Shown one piece after another: positions 1 to 6,026 of a stretch of DNA of 8,683 nt. Positions within the stretch are counted from its first letter, which is position 1; each line of letters begins with the position of its first letter. The notes under the pieces were generated by a model. That model ran no database searches, was not told the DNA's origin, and was given only the letters and a program-made list of their open reading frames with translations. The position numbers were made by a program, and so were the translations under genes. This DNA comes from an uncultured Clostridia bacterium (GTDB lineage Bacteria; Bacillota; Clostridia; Acetivibrionales; CALMWN01), in contig CALMWN010000376.1 of assembly GCA_937873555.1 (NCBI GenBank), positions 1-8,683 on the forward strand, given 5' to 3'.

Positions 1-269
1 ATTATGTTTTGATTCTCCGGAAGCTGTATGGCAATATGATTTAACTCCCTGACCTGACCATCTATAATATCCGTTACCTGGGACAGGTTTGAAAAAGTGG
101 AATTTTCAATTTCATCGGATAGAGCCCCAACAAAATTGTTGTATATAAATACTCCTGTAAGAACCAGAGGAATGATCAAAATGATTATGTACGAGAAAAT
201 AAACCGTGTAAAGACACTTGAATTTATGGATTTCATAATGCGCTTGGTTTTAAGGTCGTTTATGTTCAT
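1..269 (-). CDS. N-terminal fragment of a membrane-anchored sensor/regulator, probably AraC/YesN-type (runs off the window)
   Basis: Reading the minus strand from the ATG at 269, 89 codons stay open to the window edge, so only the N-terminus is present. A short basic cytoplasmic stretch (residues 1-22, several Lys/Arg) leads into one hydrophobic helix at about residues 23-44 (FIFSYIIILIIPLVLTGVFI). An extracytoplasmic segment with alternating polar and hydrophobic residues follows (about 45-89). This arrangement is typical of Firmicute AraC-family regulators with an extracellular sensor domain, and some YesM-type histidine kinases begin similarly. The output domain lies outside the window, so the AraC assignment is an inference. 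GGGGTG five bases before the ATG supports this start; a second in-frame Met is at residue 12. Such regulators often control carbohydrate uptake or use genes, but nothing here shows a target. Confidence 0.7.
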   Translation of the reverse strand, partial: MNINDLKTKRIMKSINSSVFTRFIFSYIIILIIPLVLTGVFIYNNFVGALSDEIENSTFSNLSQVTDIIDGQVRELNHIAIQLPENQNI

Positions 270-274
270 TTTGA

Positions 275-296
275 CACCCCGGAAAGTATTATATCA
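275..296 (-). promoter_or_regulatory. Candidate extended -10 promoter and RBS for the membrane regulator
   Basis: On the minus strand a perfect TATAAT (288-293) is preceded by TGA (294-296), giving the TGnTATAAT extended -10 form. No convincing -35 is visible, as is common for extended -10 promoters. The predicted transcript start near 281 leaves a leader of only about 12 nt, which still includes the GGGGTG ribosome binding site at 275-280. Confidence 0.45.
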
Positions 297-352
297 TAAT
301 TTGTTTGTACTTAGTAGTAGTCTTAAGGTAATCCGGGAGACTCACAGTCCGG

Positions 353-472
353 GGGACGCTTCTCAAAAATCTCCACATAAGGCTGCCCTCGCAATATACT
401 CTCTGCATACACTTATTAGGCTTTGAACTGTTTATTCCCGAAAGTTTTTGTCCACTTTTTGAGAAGCGTCCC
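353..472. mobile_element. MITE-like element with 17-bp perfect terminal inverted repeats
   Basis: GGGACGCTTCTCAAAAA at 353-369 is repeated exactly, inverted, at 456-472, enclosing 86 bp. The spacer has no convincing gene, and no transposase is present. The arms begin with GGGAC, as in many small clostridial palindromic or transposon-end sequences. No clear target-site duplication flanks it (ACAGTCCGG on the left, AGAACATTC on the right). The loop is too long for a terminator and there is no T-run in the right position. A non-autonomous element or transposon remnant is the best reading, from structure alone. Confidence 0.45.
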
Positions 473-633
473 AGAACATTCGTGAATTTTCTTTCTTGAA
501 TTGGGATACTTGATAGGGCAAAAAAACTCTTTGGTAACTTTGAATTTAGCATTTTATCTGTAACAAAGTTTACATAACTTACATATATTGTATTGTAAAA
601 AATTATATTTTTAGTGAAGGGAAGTGCCCAATA
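473..633. other. AT-rich intergenic stretch with possible promoter elements for the 30-codon ORF
   Basis: Two kinds of promoter motif can be read. A vegetative-type TTTACA (569-574) lies 16 bp before TATTGT (591-596). Sporulation-type -10 elements are also present: CATAACTTA (573-581) fits the SigK form CATAnnnTA, and CATATATT (582-589) is one base from the SigE form. Neither sporulation motif has a convincing -35 at the right distance. In Bacillus the homologous cwlJ and gerQ genes are SigE-dependent, which makes a sporulation promoter plausible but unproven. Confidence 0.25.
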
Positions 634-726
634 ATGTATATGGATGATGTAATAATGGCTTCAAATGATGATGTGATGCCTACAACACCTGGAGGACCCA
701 CAAGACCTGAAGACAATATGCAGTAA
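634..726 (+). CDS. Small acidic 30-aa protein, unknown function
   Basis: ATG at 634, 30 codons, TAA at 724-726. It is preceded by AAGGGAAGTG (617-626), a moderate ribosome binding site about 7 nt from the ATG. The product is acidic (five Asp and one Glu against one Arg), lacks Lys and Cys, has five Met, and ends in a Pro/Gly/Thr stretch (PTTPGGPTRPEDNMQ). I do not recognise a family. The case for a real gene is the upstream RBS, a hairpin starting one base after the stop, and its place directly before the cwlJ-gerQ pair on the same strand. A small spore-associated protein or a leader peptide are both possible. A chance ORF cannot be excluded at this length. Confidence 0.45.
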   Translation: MYMDDVIMASNDDVMPTTPGGPTRPEDNMQ

Positions 727-778
727 TGTTTAAAAGACAATAGGAACATTATTAAGTTGCCTATTCTCTTTTTAAACA
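727..778 (+). terminator. Hairpin directly after the 30-codon ORF; possible weak or bidirectional terminator
   Basis: The arms at 727-744 and 760-778 pair over 17 positions (9 bp TGTTTAAAA/TTTTAAACA, then 2 and 6 bp, with one bulge and one mismatch) around a 15-nt loop. The inner CCTATT is followed by CTCTTTTT, so the 3' arm supplies a U-rich tract. GC content of the stem is low, so termination may be partial, which would let cwlJ-gerQ be read from the upstream promoter. Confidence 0.45.
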
Positions 779-816
779 TATAAACAATTACAACTGAAAG
801 TTGAGGTGATTATGCA

Positions 817-1260
817 ATGCCAATGTCAGCAAGAGAGTTGTTTGCTCGACTTATACAATGTGAAGCTGGCGGTGAAGGAGAAAATGGGATGAAAGCCGTG
901 GCAAATGTCATAATGGACAGGGTAAATGTAGCCTATGGACAATATCTTAGAACAGGTCAGGGAGACCTTCGAACGGTTATAGAGGAATCGGGGGAATTTA
1001 CTTGCATGATGTCAACCGTTTACGGTGAAGTAAATCCTCAAACTGTTTGGGCTATGACCCCGGAGCAGATACATTATGACATTGCAGATTGGGCTACGGC
1101 AGGAAACAAGCTCTCGGGTGTAGATGACTGTCTCTGGTATATGAATCCTTTCAGTCCAACATGCCCACCATATTTCCCGTATACTGAGACTGGCACTATA
1201 TTCAATAGAATTGGTGAGCACTGCTTCTATCAGCCAACAGCACTATATGCACAAACATAA
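817..1260 (+). CDS. cwlJ: Spore cortex-lytic enzyme CwlJ (SleB/Hydrolase_2 family)
   Basis: 147 aa, almost one Hydrolase_2 domain with no signal peptide and no peptidoglycan-binding domain. That is the CwlJ layout (Bacillus CwlJ is about 142 aa), not the longer secreted SleB. The N-terminal motif RLIQCEAGGEGENGMKAVAN (residues 11-30) matches the family signature. E16 aligns with the catalytic Glu of Bacillus CwlJ (E21). The C-terminus carries HCFYQPTA (135-142), nearly identical to the Bacillus CwlJ ending. CwlJ degrades muramic-lactam cortex peptidoglycan during germination, notably after Ca-dipicolinate release, and sits at the coat-cortex interface. GAGGTG at 803-808, 8 nt before the ATG, fixes this start; an ATG at 812 is out of frame. 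gerQ follows after 32 bp, as in the cwlJ-gerQ operons of the Bacillus cereus group, so the two are likely co-transcribed in the mother cell. Confidence 0.92.
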   Translation: MPMSARELFARLIQCEAGGEGENGMKAVANVIMDRVNVAYGQYLRTGQGDLRTVIEESGEFTCMMSTVYGEVNPQTVWAMTPEQIHYDIADWATAGNKLSGVDDCLWYMNPFSPTCPPYFPYTETGTIFNRIGEHCFYQPTALYAQT

Positions 1261-1292
1261 TTTATTTAAATGGTATAAGGGAGGAATTTTTT

Positions 1293-1730
1293 ATGTCATG
1301 TTTTAATAATTTATATAGTAGTTTAAATGCACAAAGAGAAATGCCTTATGTTCCATATGGCACGACAGCGTATTATCAGGCACAGCCAACGGTGCCCGGT
1401 GTAGCTCCGGCACAAGCTTTGCCTACAGGTATACCAAGTGGCCCGCCATATGGAGGTGCTCCTCTTATTACCGCTGCACCTGTAACACCTCCGGCTGCAC
1501 AGCCTCCGCAAACAGTCCAAAATCCTTATTACACGGCTGGTTATATGAGAAAATATATTGGAAGAGATATGAGAATTGAATTTTTAATTGGGACCGGAGG
1601 CCCGCTTATTGACAGGATTGGTACACTTTTAGAAGTAGGGGCAAGCTATATTGTGTTAAGACCTTTCAGGACAAATGACACTCTAATATGTGATTTATAC
1701 TCTATAAAATTTGTCACAGTATATGGTTAA
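1293..1730 (+). CDS. gerQ: Spore coat protein GerQ
   Basis: 145 aa. Residues about 1-78 are a low-complexity region rich in Pro, Ala, Gln and Tyr. Residues about 79-145 form the GerQ domain (YIGRDMRIEFLIGTGG, then IDRIGTLLEVGASYIVLRPF and a VTVYG end). In Bacillus, GerQ is an inner-coat protein needed to place CwlJ in the spore, and it is cross-linked by transglutaminase through N-terminal lysines. Here the first 86 residues contain no lysine; the only two are K87 and K139. There are two cysteines, C3 and C133. An AGGGAGG ribosome binding site lies about 8 nt before the ATG. The gene sits just behind cwlJ and is followed by a strong terminator, so the pair ends here. The N-terminal repeat-like region resembles other coat proteins in composition only. 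Confidence 0.88.
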   Translation: MSCFNNLYSSLNAQREMPYVPYGTTAYYQAQPTVPGVAPAQALPTGIPSGPPYGGAPLITAAPVTPPAAQPPQTVQNPYYTAGYMRKYIGRDMRIEFLIGTGGPLIDRIGTLLEVGASYIVLRPFRTNDTLICDLYSIKFVTVYG

Positions 1731-1811
1731 ATTCGCCTGCATTTATAAGGTATATTAAACCGGGCTATACAGAAGTTGCATAAAAGGTCATAAAGTATTT
1801 TTTTGTCTTTT

Positions 1812-1861
1812 AGGGGCTGCTTCGACTTCTAGTTTAGTTTTCGGAATAGCCCCTTTTTTTT
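1812..1861 (+). terminator. Rho-independent terminator of the cwlJ-gerQ unit
   Basis: AGGGGCT (1812-1818) pairs with AGCCCCT (1848-1854), followed by an uninterrupted run of eight T (1854-1861). The loop region can add a few weaker pairs. It lies about 80 bp after the gerQ stop. Confidence 0.85.
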
Positions 1862-2262
1862 GCTAGTATGCTCATTTTAACAACTCCGGGATATAAACAA
1901 ATTTAATATCTTTGCTTTCTGATTCAGGTATTATTTCTTTTCATCACTTCTGTCGGTACCTTTCCGCCTGCCGAACCCATTATATTTTTACTTAAAGGAT
2001 TTACCTGCAAATATATTTATCGCTCCCAATAGTGGCATAGAGGAACAATTCCATTTATATTATTACGTTGATAAAAGCATAACAGTTATATTGGCAGCGG
2101 AATATGATGTTTTTGTATATCCGGTTATCCCTATAATTTTTTCTTCATTTATGCCGAAGGTCAGAGGAGTAGGAATACAAACGTAAAGTACATCAAATAC
2201 TATAATATATTCTAATAATTAATTCGTTTATATACTGTAAGATAAGCAGAGATTGAATATAT
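1862..2262. other. About 400-bp intergenic region with no supported gene
   Basis: No ORF with a start codon and a ribosome binding site is visible on either strand. One plus-strand frame is open for 87 codons (1923-2183, stop at 2184-2186), but its only ATG is near the end (2151) and no RBS precedes it. On the minus strand several short frames look protein-like but are each broken by stops. The region could hold the worn remains of a gene. A TATAAT at 2201-2206 has no matching -35, so the promoter of the following kinase gene is not clear. Confidence 0.5.
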
Positions 2263-2709
2263 ATGAGTAAATTTATCATGATGATTGGTATTCCTGGGAG
2301 TGGTAAAAGTACATATGCAGAAAAGATTGCAAGACTGGAAAACGCTGTTGTTATATCTTCTGATAAGCTAAGAGAGGAATTATTCGGGGATGTATGGGAA
2401 CTTAGGAAAAATACAATATTATTCGCTGAAGTGTATAGACGTGCACTCAAATATTTGTCAGAAGGCAAAAATGTTGTCCTGGATGCTACTAATATTAGCA
2501 GGCGTAAACGCAAACATGTATTAAATAAGTTAAAACCTTATTATAAGGAATGCTATTTTATTAAAACTCCATTGAATAAAGTATTGTACCAAAATAGAAA
2601 AAGAGACAGGAATGTTCCGGAAGATGTTATTTTCAGAATATACAACAAATTACAGGAGCCTGATTATAGCGAAGGCTGGGATAAGATTAATATAATTCGG
2701 AATACATAA
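2263..2709 (+). CDS. P-loop kinase of the T4 polynucleotide kinase-like (AAA_33 / COG4639) group
   Basis: 148 aa, a single kinase domain. Walker A is GIPGSGKST (residues 9-17). S33-D34 with R37 in SSDKLREELFGD, together with K15/S16, match the positions of the active-site set K15, S16, D35 and R38 of T4 polynucleotide kinase. VVLDATN (71-77) is the Walker B-like strand. NRKRDRNVPEDVI (111-123) is the Arg-rich lid, with R112 or R116 a candidate for T4 R126. Members phosphorylate the 5'-OH of nucleic acids or small molecules; the substrate here cannot be told, and there is no phosphatase or ligase domain. The ribosome binding site is weak (GCAGAGA about 11 nt upstream). The start is chosen because only a few residues precede the first beta-strand, as is usual. 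The protein should be cytoplasmic. The radical SAM gene follows within 70-95 bp on the same strand with no terminator between. Confidence 0.8.
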   Translation: MSKFIMMIGIPGSGKSTYAEKIARLENAVVISSDKLREELFGDVWELRKNTILFAEVYRRALKYLSEGKNVVLDATNISRRKRKHVLNKLKPYYKECYFIKTPLNKVLYQNRKRDRNVPEDVIFRIYNKLQEPDYSEGWDKINIIRNT

Positions 2710-2764
2710 TTAAAAAATATGGGGAAGTTATTTATATATCTTAATTCTTAGTTTTTTGATGGTA

Positions 2765-2780
2765 AGAGGTGAGATAAATA
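2765..2780 (+). promoter_or_regulatory. Strong Shine-Dalgarno placed for an AUA codon at 2778, not for the annotated TTG
   Basis: AAGAGGTGAG (2764-2773) is the only strong ribosome binding site before the radical SAM gene. Six nt after its GAGGTG core comes ATA (2778-2780), in frame with the gene and directly preceded by an in-frame TAA (2775-2777). The nearest conventional start, TTG at 2805, lies over 30 nt away with only a weak CAGGG before it. Confidence 0.5.
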
Positions 2781-2804
2781 TATAAGCCAGGGTATTTAAA
2801 CTTA

Positions 2805-3683
2805 TTGGAAAACGGTGAACTTGCAAAAAGAGTTGGCATTTTAAAAGAGATGCTGAAAATTTGTGTATTATGTCCTCATCAATGTCAGGTTAACAGACTG
2901 AATGGTGAAAAAGGTTATTGCAGGACCCTGGATAATGCTGTTGTATCAGGGGCTGAACCGCACTTTGGTGAAGAGTATGAACTGGTAGGAATTTATGGAT
3001 CAGGCACAATATTTTTCTCACATTGTAATTTAAAATGTGTATTCTGCCAGAACTATGAAATCAGTCACTGTGGGGAAGGCCAGGAGGTAGAATCAAGCAG
3101 GTTGGCTGAAATGATGCTATACCTGCAGGGCAAAAAATGCCATAACATTAACCTTGTATCTCCAAGCCATATAGTACCGCAAATAACAGAAGCTATCCTT
3201 ATTGCTGCCAAAAACGGGTTAAACATACCTATCGTATATAATACCAATGGGTATGACCTGACAGATGCACTCAGGCTTCTGGATGGTATTGTAGATATTT
3301 ATATGCCTGATATCAAATTTTCTGACGATCATATTGCTGAAAAATACTTGAAAGTAAAAAATTATTACAAAATAGCAAAAGCTGCTGTAAAAGAAATGCA
3401 CAGGCAGGTTGGAAATCTAAAGACTGATGATAGGAATATCACCTATAAAGGGCTTCTTATCAGGCACTTGGTACTCCCCCAAAATTTATCTGGTACTGAA
3501 GAAATAATGCGATTCATCGCAGAGGAGATATCTATTGATACTTATGTGAACATAATGGCCCAGTATTATCCGGCCCACAAATCTTTTGAATTCAAGGAAT
3601 TGACCAGAAGAATATCAAGGCAGGAGTATCAATATGCAATAAATTGCGCAAAATCTGCAGGGTTAAAAAGAATAAAAGGGTGA
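2805..3683 (+). CDS. Radical SAM protein, COG1313 (PflX-like) family
   Basis: 292 aa if the TTG at 2805 is used. C74-x3-C78-x2-C81 (CNLKCVFC) is the radical SAM [4Fe-4S] motif. Upstream, C20, C23, C27 and C39 (ICVLCPHQCQVNR ... GYC) form a four-Cys set typical of this family, perhaps a second metal or Fe-S site. HNINLVSPSHIVPQI, YNTNGYD, GIVDIYMPDIKF, KEMHRQVG and LLIRHLVLPQN are family signatures. It resembles pyruvate formate-lyase activating enzymes, but a glycyl radical partner is not in the window and the substrate is unknown. The codons upstream of 2805, back to the ATA at 2778, read IYKPGYLNL, which resembles the usual N-terminus of homologues as I recall them, so the true protein is probably 301 aa. 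An 18-bp copy of an internal segment begins at its stop codon. Expected to be cytoplasmic and oxygen-sensitive. Confidence 0.85.
   Translation: MENGELAKRVGILKEMLKICVLCPHQCQVNRLNGEKGYCRTLDNAVVSGAEPHFGEEYELVGIYGSGTIFFSHCNLKCVFCQNYEISHCGEGQEVESSRLAEMMLYLQGKKCHNINLVSPSHIVPQITEAILIAAKNGLNIPIVYNTNGYDLTDALRLLDGIVDIYMPDIKFSDDHIAEKYLKVKNYYKIAKAAVKEMHRQVGNLKTDDRNITYKGLLIRHLVLPQNLSGTEEIMRFIAEEISIDTYVNIMAQYYPAHKSFEFKELTRRISRQEYQYAINCAKSAGLKRIKG
3133..3150 (+). repeat. 18-bp direct repeat, copy 1 (inside the radical SAM gene)
   Basis: AAAAATGCCATAACATTA occurs here, coding for part of KKCHNIN, and again exactly at 3683-3700. The match ends sharply on both sides. Confidence 0.8.
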
Positions 3684-3700
3684 AAAATGCCATAACATTA
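3683..3700 (+). repeat. 18-bp direct repeat, copy 2 (starts at the radical SAM stop codon)
   Basis: Exact copy of 3133-3150; its first base is the last base of the TGA stop. In the gene the copy is read as protein; here it lies in the intergenic region. An exact 18-mer is unlikely by chance in 8.7 kb, though AT-rich DNA raises the odds. Confidence 0.8.
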
Positions 3701-3728
3701 TAGCAAAGCAAGCCATCTTTAAAAGTAA

Positions 3729-3758
3729 TTGAATATTTGAAAAACTATATAGCATAAT
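3729..3758 (+). promoter_or_regulatory. Possible vegetative promoter for the PLP enzyme gene
   Basis: TTGAAT (3729-3734) and CATAAT (3753-3758) are 18 bp apart, and transcription would begin about 35 nt before the ATG at 3800. Both boxes deviate from consensus, so read-through from the radical SAM gene is an alternative. Confidence 0.35.
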
Positions 3759-3799
3759 AGAAATGGACTTTCAGTTATTTCACAGTAAGGAGATTTTTT

Positions 3800-5113
3800 A
3801 TGGATTACAGAAATCTTATTTTTAGAGTAGAAGCTAAAATCCAGTTGAAAAACGGTGACTGGCTGCCGGAAATTGACTTTGACAATGCATCCACTACACC
3901 AGTTTTTACTTCGGTTATGGATAAAATTAACGATTTCATGCATATATATGGCTCTGTCGACGGAGGCCAAAGCCAGAGGGCAAGAAATACCATGCATCTT
4001 TTCGAAGAAGCAAGAACTATTGTCTTAAACTTTGTAAAAGGTGATAAAAATAAGGATATAGTCATTTTTTTAAAAAATACAACAGAAGCTATAAATAAGC
4101 TTTCATACCGTCTACTTGAACATGGAAGAAAGGACGTTGTCCTGACAACTGAAATGGAACACTATTCTAATAATCTTCCATGGAGGGGAAAATATACTAT
4201 CGATTATATCATGGTTGATAATCAAGGCAGATTGTCTTTAGAGGATTTGGAAGCAAAGCTTTCAAAATATAATGGCGCTGTTAAGTTGGTAACTGTTTGC
4301 GGAGTTTCAAATATAACAGGTTATATTAATCCGATACACAGGATCGCGGAAATAGCACACAAGTACAAAGCTCAGATACACGTAGATGGAGCACAGTATA
4401 TACCACACCTGCCTGTTGACATGAAACCGCCGGATTCTCCGCAACATATTGACTATTTTACTTTCTCAGCCCATAAAATGTATGCACCTTTCGGATCTGG
4501 GGCACTTATTGGTCCTAAAGCGTTGTTTGAAAAGGGAATACCGGAGTATGCAGGCGACAGGACTGCCAAATATATATCATTTGACTCAGTTATATGGGAA
4601 TTACCCCCTCTTAAGGAAGAAGCGGGGACTCCTAATGTAATCGGTGTGATAGCTCTAACAGAAGCAATAAAAACTCTGACGGAATTAGGAATGGAGAATG
4701 TACAGAAGTATGAAGGTGAACTGCTACAGTATGCAATACAAAAATTAAGGCAAATACAGGATTTGCACTTATATATTGATTCTTCAACATCTAGTATAGG
4801 GATAATTCCCTTCAACCTTAAAGGTGTTCCGCATGATATTCTATCAAGGATTCTTGCCAATGAAGCGGGTATTGTTACTCGTAATGGTGAAATTGATGCA
4901 ACGATTTACGTCAACAAACTTCTTACTACTTATCCTGATGCTACACAGAACTATATTGGAGGTATCACACCGTCATCTCCCGGATTGGTACGGATAAGTT
5001 TTGCATTATATAATACAAAGGATGAAATTGATATATTAGTTGACTTACTTCATAAAATATCGAAAGATAAAAAGCTATACGTTGAAAAATACAAAACTTC
5101 TAGTACTGTATAG
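3800..5113 (+). CDS. Class V aminotransferase-fold PLP enzyme (SufS/CsdA-like) lacking the catalytic cysteine
   Basis: 437 aa, fold type I. DFDNASTTP (26-34) begins the core, H121 in TTEMEHYSNNLPW stacks on PLP, VDGAQ (195-199) supplies the Asp and Gln, and K226 in SAHKMYAPFGSGA is the PLP lysine. The C-terminal domain has the RNG motif (361-363) and LVRISFALYNTKDEID (396-411). In related desulfurase-like proteins the loop after RNG/RAG carries the active Cys (for example GCFCAHP). Here it reads RNGEIDATIYV, with D366 where the Cys would be. The only Cys in the protein is C167, in a core strand. Persulfide chemistry is therefore unlikely; another lyase or transaminase reaction is more likely, substrate unknown. 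AAGGAG 7 nt before the ATG supports the start. It follows the radical SAM gene after 116 bp. A class V enzyme beside a radical SAM gene is suggestive but not proof of a shared pathway. Confidence 0.85.
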   Translation: MDYRNLIFRVEAKIQLKNGDWLPEIDFDNASTTPVFTSVMDKINDFMHIYGSVDGGQSQRARNTMHLFEEARTIVLNFVKGDKNKDIVIFLKNTTEAINKLSYRLLEHGRKDVVLTTEMEHYSNNLPWRGKYTIDYIMVDNQGRLSLEDLEAKLSKYNGAVKLVTVCGVSNITGYINPIHRIAEIAHKYKAQIHVDGAQYIPHLPVDMKPPDSPQHIDYFTFSAHKMYAPFGSGALIGPKALFEKGIPEYAGDRTAKYISFDSVIWELPPLKEEAGTPNVIGVIALTEAIKTLTELGMENVQKYEGELLQYAIQKLRQIQDLHLYIDSSTSSIGIIPFNLKGVPHDILSRILANEAGIVTRNGEIDATIYVNKLLTTYPDATQNYIGGITPSSPGLVRISFALYNTKDEIDILVDLLHKISKDKKLYVEKYKTSSTV

Positions 5114-5135
5114 TCACGGAGTGGCCTATTATGTA

Positions 5136-5165
5136 TGAGAGGATACGATCTCAACTTTATTTTTA
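5136..5165 (+). terminator. Weak hairpin between convergent genes; possible terminator
   Basis: TGAGA (5136-5140) pairs with TCTCA (5149-5153) around an 8-nt loop, followed by ACTTTATTTTT. It lies 23 bp after the PLP gene stop and 10 bp before the end of the convergent protease gene. The stem is only 5 bp. Confidence 0.3.
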
Positions 5166-5174
5166 AGCAGCCAT

Positions 5175-6026
5175 CTATTCGTTTTCTTTTGTCTTTACAG
5201 CTCCCCTTTTGTACGGTACAGGTATATACTGCACCGAAGGCCTTCTTTGTTGCGGCTGTGGGTATAACTCCATCAATTCATATATTTCCTTTATAAGACC
5301 GACAGATACGGGTAATCCCATTTGTGTTAATTCCTCATATGTTATAGGATAATCATGTGTCCAACGGCCTTCGGTAAAAATCTTGGAAAGCTGCCGTGCC
5401 TTTTCAGGATCTTCAGGAAATTTATCTTTAAGGATATTATGGATGCTTTCCCTGACCTGGTTTACTGCTTTTCCTGCTATATCGGACAACATCAGGGTTT
5501 CATCATCTATTTCCTTTATGGGCTTGGATTTCAGGACATTTATTATGGAGGCTGCCGGATAACCGCCTATTTGAGGGTCGACAGGGCCTAATACTGCATT
5601 TTCCTCCATTACTATCTCATCAGCTGCAAGGGCTATAAACGTGCCTCCCGACATTGCATAGTGAGGTACAAAAACCGTTACCCTGGCCGGATGCTTTTTA
5701 ATTGCATGGGCAATCTGCTCTGAGGCAAGCACTAATCCTCCGGGTGTATGAAGAATGATGTCTATTGGCATGTCATCCGGTGTTAGTCTTATAGCTCTTA
5801 AAATCTGTTCAGAATCCTCTATAGTAATATACCTTGATATAGGCAGTCCCAGTATGCTTATTGACTCCTGCCTATGAATAAGCGCTATTACCCTAGATTT
5901 TCTTTTAACTTCTATCTCCTTGATTTTCTTCAACCTTGACTGGAACACGTTTCTTTGACGGAAAAGGGGAAGAAAACTCATTAAAATAAATACTATCCAA
6001 ATAATATTTAAAATCGTTGCAGTCAT
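5175..6026 (-). CDS. Membrane-anchored SDH-family ClpP-fold serine protease
   Basis: 283 aa. An N-terminal transmembrane helix (residues about 5-22) is followed by a basic linker (about 23-45) and a ClpP/crotonase-fold domain of the SDH_sah family (PF01972). HTPGG (93-97) is the oxyanion-hole loop seen in ClpP and SppA relatives. S126 in HYAMSGGTFIALAADEIVM is the likely nucleophile. GPVDPQIGGYPA follows, as is usual in the family. The C-terminal tail (about 259-283) is rich in Pro, Gln, Tyr and Arg, probably disordered. The family was named serine dehydrogenase proteinase, but the general role is thought to be membrane protein quality control; no substrate is known here. AAGGAA 8 nt before the ATG at 6026 supports the start. 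The gene is alone on its strand, convergent with the PLP enzyme, with an imperfect inverted repeat in its upstream region. Confidence 0.85.
   Translation of the reverse strand: MTATILNIIWIVFILMSFLPLFRQRNVFQSRLKKIKEIEVKRKSRVIALIHRQESISILGLPISRYITIEDSEQILRAIRLTPDDMPIDIILHTPGGLVLASEQIAHAIKKHPARVTVFVPHYAMSGGTFIALAADEIVMEENAVLGPVDPQIGGYPAASIINVLKSKPIKEIDDETLMLSDIAGKAVNQVRESIHNILKDKFPEDPEKARQLSKIFTEGRWTHDYPITYEELTQMGLPVSVGLIKEIYELMELYPQPQQRRPSVQYIPVPYKRGAVKTKENE

Noticed and set aside
97..426. 109-codon plus-strand ORF at the window start
   Set aside because: It overlaps the minus-strand membrane regulator, has no ribosome binding site, runs into the inverted-repeat element and has an unconvincing composition.
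353..472. Inverted repeat as a terminator or CRISPR-like unit
   Set aside because: The 86-nt loop and the lack of a T-run exclude a normal terminator, and only one pair of arms is present, so there is no array.
634..726. 30-codon ORF as a RiPP precursor for the radical SAM protein
   Set aside because: The radical SAM protein belongs to the COG1313 type without a visible SPASM or RRE domain, lies 2 kb away behind a terminator, and the peptide lacks Cys or a core-like repeat.
4453..4860. 135-codon minus-strand ORF
   Set aside because: It is antisense to the well-supported PLP enzyme with its catalytic lysine and motifs, and has no ribosome binding site or recognisable domain.
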